NCBI RefSeq assembly: GCF_013415115.1
Contig: NZ_JACCDD010000001.1
Span: 620,001-684,000 of the forward strand
Reading direction: 5' to 3'
Source of the DNA: Vreelandella zhaodongensis
GTDB taxonomy: Bacteria; Pseudomonadota; Gammaproteobacteria; Pseudomonadales; Halomonadaceae
Length of the DNA stretch: 64,000 bases
The notes under the pieces are model-generated. The model was not told where the DNA came from. It searched no databases and saw only the letters and a program-made list of their open reading frames with translations. A program made the position numbers and the translations under genes. The first letter of the stretch is position 1; every line of letters begins with the position of its first letter. Positions 57,182 to 64,000 of the stretch are shown here, piece after piece.

Positions 57182-57713
57182 CACTCAAACTGACGTGGTT
57201 GAGCTTACGCCGGTGCATGTCGACCACTTGATCGCTGATGGTGAGCTGGCAGCGGAAAATGCTTGGTGCGTGTCCTATGACACAGAAGCGCTTCCTGAAC
57301 AGCGTCCCGCCTTTGTGCCGTTGGTACTGTGGCAAGCGAATCAAGACGATGCCGAACTAGCGCCGCTGCTCTCCAGCGATACCGAGTTGACCTCTGAACT
57401 TGGCCAGCAGCTAAGTAGCACCAGTGCCATTGCTATTGATTTCCCAGCCTTTACGGATGGACGTGGCTATACCCTGGCTCGCCTACTTCGCGAACGCTAC
57501 GGCTATACGGGTGAAGTACGTGCAGTCGGTGATGTTTTGGTCGACCAGCTGGATTACATGCGCCGCTGTGGCTTTACCGCCATGGCCTTGCGTGATGATC
57601 AGCACCCCGACGATGCTCTTCGTGCGCTCAATGCATTCAGCGTTCGTTACCAAACGGATGTTGAACAGCGACAAGCATTGTTCGAACGCCGCCTAGCGGA
57701 CAGCAAGCAGTAA
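57168..57713 (+). CDS. DUF934 protein of the sulfite reductase operon
   Basis: A 181-aa protein of the DUF934 family, which regularly follows CysI in proteobacteria and is thought to assist sulfur assimilation; its activity is unknown. The family features are seen in AIDFPAFTDGRGYTLARLLRER, RAVGDVLVDQLDYMRRCGF, and the C-terminal YQTDVEQRQALFERR. AAGGAG lies seven bases before the ATG, inside cysI. Confidence 0.9.
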   Translation: MPSNDTQTDVVELTPVHVDHLIADGELAAENAWCVSYDTEALPEQRPAFVPLVLWQANQDDAELAPLLSSDTELTSELGQQLSSTSAIAIDFPAFTDGRGYTLARLLRERYGYTGEVRAVGDVLVDQLDYMRRCGFTAMALRDDQHPDDALRALNAFSVRYQTDVEQRQALFERRLADSKQ

Positions 57714-57749
57714 CCACCGCAAATACAATAGAAACAGTAATAAAAGCAG

Positions 57750-57776
57750 AAAGGGCAGCTTATTGGCTGCCCTTTT
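57750..57776. terminator. Bidirectional terminator between DUF934 gene and smrA
   Basis: A perfect 9-bp stem (AAGGGCAGC / GCTGCCCTT) around a 6-base loop, with TTTT after it on the plus strand and a T-rich flank on the minus strand. It serves two convergent genes. Confidence 0.85.
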
Positions 57777-57796
57777 GCTTGATAACGCATGGCGTG

Positions 57797-58387
57797 TTAC
57801 CCGCGACGTTTTTGCTGGCGTTCACGGTTGTTAGACTTGGCTCGATCACTTTTACGCAACATGACCCAGGTAGCGCCAAGGCCACCTTCGGAAGACTGCG
57901 CGGAGACATAAGCTTGTACTTCTTCAAACTGGCTAAGCCACTTAGCCAGGTAGGAGCGCAGGACATTCGCAGGGCTATCTATTTCGCGACCTCTCCCATG
58001 CACAATGAGCACAGAGCGAAGGTCATGGGCATAAGCGTCTTGAATAAACGGGAACAGCATTCTGCGGCACTCTGCCAAGGGCCGCCGTAACAGATGTAAT
58101 TGCGCCTGCACACTGTAGCCACCGTGCTTCAGCTTATCGACCACGCCTTGTTGAATACCCTCACGGCGGTATTCCATCGGATCAAAGGGTGGCAACAGAT
58201 CAACAAAATCATCGGATAAGAAATTACGCTCTTCCAACCGCTCCTCAGCACTTTCACGGCGAGCTAGCTGAGCCTCTGTTGGCCGCTGACGCTGGGTGCC
58301 TGTATCTGCGCGGTTATGCTTGGGTAGCGGCTTTACATCGCCAACCAACGCACTGAAATCCATCTCATCACGAAGTGATTGATTCAT
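57797..58387 (-). CDS. smrA: Smr-domain endonuclease SmrA
   Basis: A 196-aa protein. A charged N-terminal part (about 1-95) precedes the Smr domain with QLHLLRRPLAECRRMLFPFI, VLIVHGRGRE and GGLGATWVMLRK, the nuclease-like fold first seen at the C terminus of MutS2. Its cellular substrate is not settled; nicking of DNA and cleavage of RNA have both been reported in the family. GGAGCC precedes the ATG. Confidence 0.9.
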   Translation of the reverse strand: MNQSLRDEMDFSALVGDVKPLPKHNRADTGTQRQRPTEAQLARRESAEERLEERNFLSDDFVDLLPPFDPMEYRREGIQQGVVDKLKHGGYSVQAQLHLLRRPLAECRRMLFPFIQDAYAHDLRSVLIVHGRGREIDSPANVLRSYLAKWLSQFEEVQAYVSAQSSEGGLGATWVMLRKSDRAKSNNRERQQKRRG

Positions 58388-58520
58388 AACAGGCTCCTCC
58401 GATAGGGTCTAATGCCTAAGCGTAGAGTGCTTATCCTAGCAAACCCATCGACATTGCTTAAGACTTGTTTTCATTAACCTCTAACGCCACGCTGATACAG
58501 ACATCATGAAAGGAGTGGGC

Positions 58521-59006
58521 ATGGTTTGGTTAAAACGTTTTATCGCGTGTAGCACAGTACTAATGATCGCTGTGGCTGGCTGGCTCTGGCTGACGATGCT
58601 GAGCCCATGGTTTTACGAACGCCCCTCCCACTTGCCGAGCATTGAAGAGCGTACCCACGGTGTCTTCGTGTACGGCACGCTACGCTACTCCCCCGTACGC
58701 TGGGTAGTCATGGGCAGCTCAGGCAACCCGCAAGCAGCACGGCTCGAGGGGTTTACAAAAGAAGGCCTGGATCTGGCTCCCGATCCCAATAGCCATGTAG
58801 AAGGCTTGCGGTTAGAAGTGACCGCTGATCAGTTATTGCGGTTGGACCGCTATGAGCGCCTAGGCGTTCGCTATGAGCGGGTCAAGCAAACACTGACTGA
58901 CGGTTCAACGGCATGGGTTTACCTGCGTCTGCCAACGCTGGGGCAATTGCTCAACACCTCTCCTGCCCAACAAGTAGCTCTGGTAACATACACAGGCAAC
59001 ATGTAG
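58521..59006 (+). CDS. Membrane-anchored gamma-glutamylcyclotransferase-like protein
   Basis: A 161-aa protein with one N-terminal span (about residues 5-27) and a GGCT/AIG2-like fold: FVYGTLRYSPVRW is the substrate-loop signature and LRLDRYERLGVRYERV holds the usual acidic residue. Family members release pyroglutamate from gamma-glutamyl groups, but the substrate here is unknown. The ATG at 58521 has AAAGGAG upstream; the ATG at 58506 overlaps that site and is less likely. Confidence 0.72.
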   Translation: MVWLKRFIACSTVLMIAVAGWLWLTMLSPWFYERPSHLPSIEERTHGVFVYGTLRYSPVRWVVMGSSGNPQAARLEGFTKEGLDLAPDPNSHVEGLRLEVTADQLLRLDRYERLGVRYERVKQTLTDGSTAWVYLRLPTLGQLLNTSPAQQVALVTYTGNM

Positions 59007-59019
59007 TGCCTTCTTTTAG

Positions 59020-60056
<1,037 letters not shown>

Positions 60057-60082
60057 GCTAGCTCCCTGTTCTAATAGTGATA

Positions 60083-60775
60083 CTAATAGGGATAAAACCA
60101 TAACCACCCACAAATGCCCGCCGCTATCAGTAAGGCACCTAACGCATAGCGCTTTCGCGAGCCATGATGGCTAGCGCTAATGTCTACCGGCAAGCTCGAA
60201 AAGCGTTTAGTGCCAGTCAACATGGCTGGCACTATGCCCTCTCCTAGCAGTGTATGAACAACGACGCCCAGCATATGTAGCGCAATAAGTATCAGCAACA
60301 GATCACTGTTCAACGCATGAAGACTCGCTATTTCACGGCTGAACTCTCTTCCAAACAGGCCATATAGTGGTCCTTGAAAGAATATATCATCACTCATAAA
60401 TAGCCCGCTGATTGCTTGAAAGCCGAGCGATGCTAACAGCAGTACCACCATCCAACCGCCTAGCGGGTTATGGCTTGCATAGTGTGGAGCACGACGCTGC
60501 AGCAGCGCTTTTGCATAAGCAGCAGTAACTTTGGGATCATACAGGAACGTACTAAAGCGAGCGTAGGATGCGCCTACGACTCCCCATATGGTCCGAAATA
60601 CAAGAAGACCTATGATGATGTAGCCTGCTTGCGCATGGACATCAACAGGAAATAAAAACGGTGCACCGCTCGTTTTGGTGGTGTAAAACGATACCGCCAC
60701 CGCCACAAGCAGGAACCAGTGAAATACGCGTACAAATACATCCCAAACAGCTAGCTGATGTTGACTACTCTGCAT
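60083..60775 (-). CDS. Cytochrome b561-type membrane protein
   Basis: A 230-aa di-haem b-type cytochrome. Four main spans with candidate haem His residues: WDVFVRVFHWFLL, VDVHAQAGYIIIGLLVFR and LIALHMLGVVVHTLLGEG. The layout matches bacterial Ni/Fe-hydrogenase-type b cytochromes that take electrons from quinol and often feed a c-type cytochrome. A fifth hydrophobic segment ends the protein. The ATG at 60775 has AAAGGG upstream. A cytochrome c' elsewhere in the window is a possible but unlinked partner. Confidence 0.87.
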   Translation of the reverse strand: MQSSQHQLAVWDVFVRVFHWFLLVAVAVSFYTTKTSGAPFLFPVDVHAQAGYIIIGLLVFRTIWGVVGASYARFSTFLYDPKVTAAYAKALLQRRAPHYASHNPLGGWMVVLLLASLGFQAISGLFMSDDIFFQGPLYGLFGREFSREIASLHALNSDLLLILIALHMLGVVVHTLLGEGIVPAMLTGTKRFSSLPVDISASHHGSRKRYALGALLIAAGICGWLWFYPY

Positions 60776-61010
60776 TACGGTGCCCTTTATCATCCATTCA
60801 TGCATTTTCTCATTTCTTCAATGTTTCTGACAGAACGCAATACAGAACGTGCTCCACGCGTTATACAATTAAGTAACTTTATTACCTATAGCGCCATAAG
60901 CGTCTCGCTTGGGCTTGTAGAAAGCGCTTTTGGATGGCGCTTAAGGACAGGACTTGAGCTTTGCTAGCAGACCAGCGAACATGATCAAAATTTAAAGGGA
61001 GCAGTATTCA

Positions 61011-61655
61011 ATGACACGCAACATAGCCGATATTAGGCGCGATTATGAAGGTGGACGTCTTGACGAATCCCAAACACCGGATGACCCATTCGTGCTATTT
61101 GATGAGTGGTTTAGCCTAGCCCTTGAGAAAGAGGGGGAAGATGGCAACGCAATGACGCTATCTACTGTGGATAGCCAAGGCCGCCCTCATGGCCGCATTG
61201 TACTACTGAAAGGGTTTGACGAGCGCGGCATGGTGTTCTTCACCAATTATCACAGCCACAAAGGTAGCGAGCTGAGTAACGTACCTTTTGCTGCTATTAC
61301 CTTTTGGTGGCCTACTTTAGGGCGTCAGGTACGTATTGAAGGGCCTGTCGAACAGGTAACGCATGCAGAGTCTGACGAATACTTCTCAAGTCGCCCCCGT
61401 GGCAGCCAGCTAGGTGCATGGATTGCCACACAGAGTGTAGTAATACCAGATCGCAACTGGATAGAGGAACGTCAAAAGCGCTTTGAGCAAGCGTATGAAG
61501 GGCAGGAAATCAAACGCCCACTGCACTGGGGAGGATATCGAATCACCCCAGAGATGATAGAGTTCTGGCAAGGTCAACCTAGTCGCCTACATGACCGCCT
61601 TCGTTTTGAGCGTCGTGAAGGTGGAGAATGGAGCCGATTCCGCCTCGCACCGTAG
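61011..61655 (+). CDS. pdxH: Pyridoxamine 5'-phosphate oxidase PdxH
   Basis: A 214-aa FMN enzyme that makes pyridoxal phosphate. MTLSTVDSQGRPHGRIVLLKGFDERGMVFFTNY is the FMN/substrate-binding region, with RGSQLGAWIATQS and WGGYRITPEMIEFWQGQPSRLHDR near the C terminus; WRRxRLAP-like ending is seen as WSRFRLAP. GGGAG precedes the ATG. A strong terminator follows. Confidence 0.96.
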   Translation: MTRNIADIRRDYEGGRLDESQTPDDPFVLFDEWFSLALEKEGEDGNAMTLSTVDSQGRPHGRIVLLKGFDERGMVFFTNYHSHKGSELSNVPFAAITFWWPTLGRQVRIEGPVEQVTHAESDEYFSSRPRGSQLGAWIATQSVVIPDRNWIEERQKRFEQAYEGQEIKRPLHWGGYRITPEMIEFWQGQPSRLHDRLRFERREGGEWSRFRLAP

Positions 61656-61685
61656 TTCCATTACTGTAGCGCTGAACCCAAGTGG

Positions 61686-61716
61686 GGCCTGTATCGTTTA
61701 GATACAGGCCTGTTTT
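61686..61716 (+). terminator. Terminator after pdxH
   Basis: A perfect 10-bp stem (GGCCTGTATC / GATACAGGCC) with a 5-base loop is followed by TGTTTTT. It also lies just past the stop of the convergent PatZ-like gene. Confidence 0.88.
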
Positions 61717-61736
61717 TGTGGCGGCTATTGGCCCTA

Positions 61737-64000
61737 CTAATCCGGCTGGCTCTCAAGGCGGTGACGCTGCCATTCACTTTCGGGCTCGTTCAGACGCAAT
61801 ACGGCATCAACCACCTGCTCTTCCATGTTGTAACGACACCTAAAACCTAAATGCTTCATCAAGGCGCGCATGGGATGGTTATCCACCATGATCTTGCCGA
61901 TCATTTCAAGAGTGCCAATGTTGGTGCAGTAATCGATCATCTTTTTCATCAACAAACTGCCAATGCCTAACCCCTGAAGATCATCGCGAATAATCACAGA
62001 GAACTCTGTCCGGATATTGTCAGGATCGTTCCATACTCGTACGACACCCAGCATCTCTTTACTACCATCATCATGCTGATGCTCGGCGATAAAGGCCATT
62101 TGTCGATCGTAATTAATATGCGAAAGAATCGATAAATCCCGCTGGGTGAGGCTAGATTTGTTGTGGAAGTATCGAAAACGAATACTCTCCTCTGATAGCT
62201 GGCGGTGAAAGGTTGTGATGAGTGGTGCATCTTCGGCCCTGATGGGGCGAACCTCTACCCGCCAGCCATTCTTGAGTGTTACCCATTCACGCAACTCTTC
62301 GGGATAAGGCATGATGGCAAAACGCGCTGGTGTGCCTAAGTCCATCGCAAAATCCACCGCTAACATCCCATCGCGATTTAACAACAACGGGTTAAGCTCC
62401 AGCCCTCTCAAGTCACCCAGGTCAGACGCCATTTGAGACAACTTGACCAGAAGCTGGCAAAGCCGCTGAATATCCCGCTCGGGATCAGCTGAGTGCTCAC
62501 GTATCAATGAGGCCGCATGGGTTCTACCCACCACATCTGCCGCCAGACTCATATTGAGTGGTGGCAAGGCGATCTGACGATCCGCCAGTACGTTCACTTT
62601 GTAGCCGCCTATCCCAAAAACGATGAGCGGGCCGAACACAGGATCACGCGTGATACCTGCGCAAATCTGCATTGAATGCTTGCCTCGCTGCATGGGCTGC
62701 AGGCAGTACTCACGGATCGCATACTCAGGAAACTTCTCACGTACCTTATCACCTAGCTGCCGAATGCCTTCGGCAATTTGTTCTGGGGTTTCTAGATCCT
62801 GAAGCAGCCCAGCGGAAATTTTATGAGGGTGCTTGCGGTACCGGTAAGGCCGGCAGTTGCCTTCGTGGATGACTTTCAGCGCTTTAGGACCTGGAAAGTG
62901 GTCCGCCATCGCTAACGCCTCTTCAGGGCTCGCTAGATAGATACTGGGGGCGGCAGGAATGCCATAGGCTTCCAGCACTTGAGCTGTTTCAGAATGGGTC
63001 AGCGTTTGCCTACCCTGGCTCTTGGCATTTTTAATCAGCGCGCGGCATTCAGCGCGTATCTCAGGGCTTGTAGAAAACGGCAGACTAGGCGGTATTTCGT
63101 GCAACAGTGCTTGCACACGCTGATAGTCCACCATATGCATAAACGCTTTCACCGCCTTCTCAGGAGATGTATAAGTGGGAATACCCGCCAGGTTACAAAC
63201 GTGCCTAGCACTCAAGGCTTCTTTCAATCCCATCCAGCTAGTGAGCAAATTACGCTTGAAGGTTTTTCGGTGATCAATCAGCGCCTGGGCGGTAGCCAGC
63301 GAAGGGGCTAAGCGAGTCGGTGCGTGAACGACAAGGACGGCATCGACATTCGGATCAGCAGTGACAATTTTCAACGCCTCAACAAAACGCTCTGGCGTTG
63401 CGTTGCCTCCCAAATCCACTGGATTTTCACCTGGCTTGCTCATGTCCACCTGGCTTTTATGCAACACACGTTGCGTCTCTTCAGTAAACTCCGCCAGTTT
63501 ACCGCCAGCGCTAATCAGTTTGTCGATCGCTAGCATGGCAGGCCCTAAGCCATTGGAGACAATCGCCAATCGATCACCGCGAAGAGGCTTCATTCGCGAT
63601 AAGGTTTCAAGAGCATCCAGCAGTTCATCATAATCATTAACGCGAACGACACCAGCACGGGCAAAGGCTGCGTCAAACACCACGTCACGATTAGCAATAC
63701 CTGGGGTGGGTGCCATACCCGAAATATCTGACTGCGGCGTACGCCCACTCTTAATGGCGACGACAAGACGGTTACGCGACGCATCGCGCACGGAGGTCAT
63801 AAAATGCTGAGCATCCATCACACGCTCAAGGTGCAGCAGAATAGCTTGCGCTGGCGAAAACTGATTCACATAGTCAATCAAATCTGGCAGCAGCACATCG
63901 ACACTGTCACCCACTGTAATCAAGTGTGAAAAGCCAACATCTCGACCAGCGGCCCAATCAATCATGGCATTTGCCAACATGCCCGACTGGCCCAGATAGG
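61737..64000 (-). CDS. ADP-forming acyl-CoA synthetase / GNAT fusion (PatZ/YfiQ-like), 5' end outside window
   Basis: The C-terminal part (about 754 residues) of a protein lysine acetyltransferase of the Pat/PatZ type. The frame stays open to the window edge (YLGQSGMLANAMIDWAAGRDVGFSH is the CoA-ligase SQSGA-like segment), so the true start lies beyond it. In order: succinyl-CoA-synthetase-like domain, ATP-grasp domain (HSETAQVLEAYGIPAAPSIY; ALKVIHEG; GLELNPLLLNRDGMLAVD), and a C-terminal GNAT domain (FSVIIRDDLQGLGIGSLLM is the acetyl-CoA loop). Such proteins acetylate and switch off acetyl-CoA synthetase. The catalytic His of the ligase part is not in the window. Confidence 0.9.
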   Translation of the reverse strand, partial: YLGQSGMLANAMIDWAAGRDVGFSHLITVGDSVDVLLPDLIDYVNQFSPAQAILLHLERVMDAQHFMTSVRDASRNRLVVAIKSGRTPQSDISGMAPTPGIANRDVVFDAAFARAGVVRVNDYDELLDALETLSRMKPLRGDRLAIVSNGLGPAMLAIDKLISAGGKLAEFTEETQRVLHKSQVDMSKPGENPVDLGGNATPERFVEALKIVTADPNVDAVLVVHAPTRLAPSLATAQALIDHRKTFKRNLLTSWMGLKEALSARHVCNLAGIPTYTSPEKAVKAFMHMVDYQRVQALLHEIPPSLPFSTSPEIRAECRALIKNAKSQGRQTLTHSETAQVLEAYGIPAAPSIYLASPEEALAMADHFPGPKALKVIHEGNCRPYRYRKHPHKISAGLLQDLETPEQIAEGIRQLGDKVREKFPEYAIREYCLQPMQRGKHSMQICAGITRDPVFGPLIVFGIGGYKVNVLADRQIALPPLNMSLAADVVGRTHAASLIREHSADPERDIQRLCQLLVKLSQMASDLGDLRGLELNPLLLNRDGMLAVDFAMDLGTPARFAIMPYPEELREWVTLKNGWRVEVRPIRAEDAPLITTFHRQLSEESIRFRYFHNKSSLTQRDLSILSHINYDRQMAFIAEHQHDDGSKEMLGVVRVWNDPDNIRTEFSVIIRDDLQGLGIGSLLMKKMIDYCTNIGTLEMIGKIMVDNHPMRALMKHLGFRCRYNMEEQVVDAVLRLNEPESEWQRHRLESQPD

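Overview
The window reads as one stretch of a gammaproteobacterial chromosome, most likely from a halophile of the Halomonas/Vreelandella group. The reasons are a complete ectABC ectoine operon, pseudomonad-like gene orders (ruvC-ruvA-ruvB-ybgC-tolQRAB-pal-cpoB, yciK/mupP/ubiG, cysI-DUF934) and a moderate GC content. Genes are densely packed on both strands. No rRNA, tRNA, CRISPR array, insertion sequence or prophage was seen. The first gene (class I fumarase) and the last gene (PatZ-like acyltransferase) are cut by the window ends.

Layout. 1-6.4 kb: fumarase 3' end, cardiolipin synthase, a HypT-like LysR regulator, an NMN adenylyltransferase/Nudix fusion, a YihY membrane protein, acylphosphatase and a D-2-hydroxyacid dehydrogenase. 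6.5-16.8 kb: FmdB-type zinc ribbon, aspS, ruvCAB and the complete Tol-Pal envelope-constriction operon; tolA carries a near-perfect 30-bp tandem repeat. 16.8-19.1 kb: yciK convergent with ubiG-mupP. 19.3-28.1 kb: a run of a UDP-glucose-dehydrogenase-like protein without the catalytic Cys, a membrane-anchored coiled-coil protein, tamA, tamB and msrA. 28.1-30.9 kb: cytochrome c', beta-carbonic anhydrase, glutathione reductase. 31-33.6 kb: ectABC with a good sigma70 promoter and a strong terminator. 33.6-41.3 kb: a DUF3833 lipoprotein, an alpha/beta-hydrolase with an altered nucleophile elbow, and pgaABCD for poly-N-acetylglucosamine export.

41.3-46.5 kb: a gene-poor stretch with a possible decayed reading frame, then a three-gene cassette (lipoprotein aspartic protease, 7TM inactive transglutaminase, RimK-like ATP-grasp ligase) followed closely by zur-hisI-yidD. 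46.5-50.1 kb: sufE, a tyrosine recombinase divergent from a KfrA-like protein with two large palindromes between them, and nfuA. 50.3-57.7 kb: metH, a MATE transporter, siroheme sulfite reductase and DUF934. 57.8-64 kb: smrA, a GGCT-fold protein, wrbA, DUF2069, a b561-type cytochrome, pdxH and the PatZ-like gene.

The signals I find most interesting are: (1) three 31-bp direct repeats plus a fourth hairpin just upstream of pgaA, each showing GGA in a hairpin loop on the mRNA strand, which looks like an array of CsrA/RsmA sites; (2) the protease-transglutaminase-ATP-grasp cassette, a conserved set of unknown function beside zur; (3) the recombinase/KfrA-like pair with paired palindromes; (4) apparent pseudoenzymes (the UGDH-like protein, the hydrolase lacking its nucleophile, a degenerate Nudix box); and (5) the tolA coding minisatellite.
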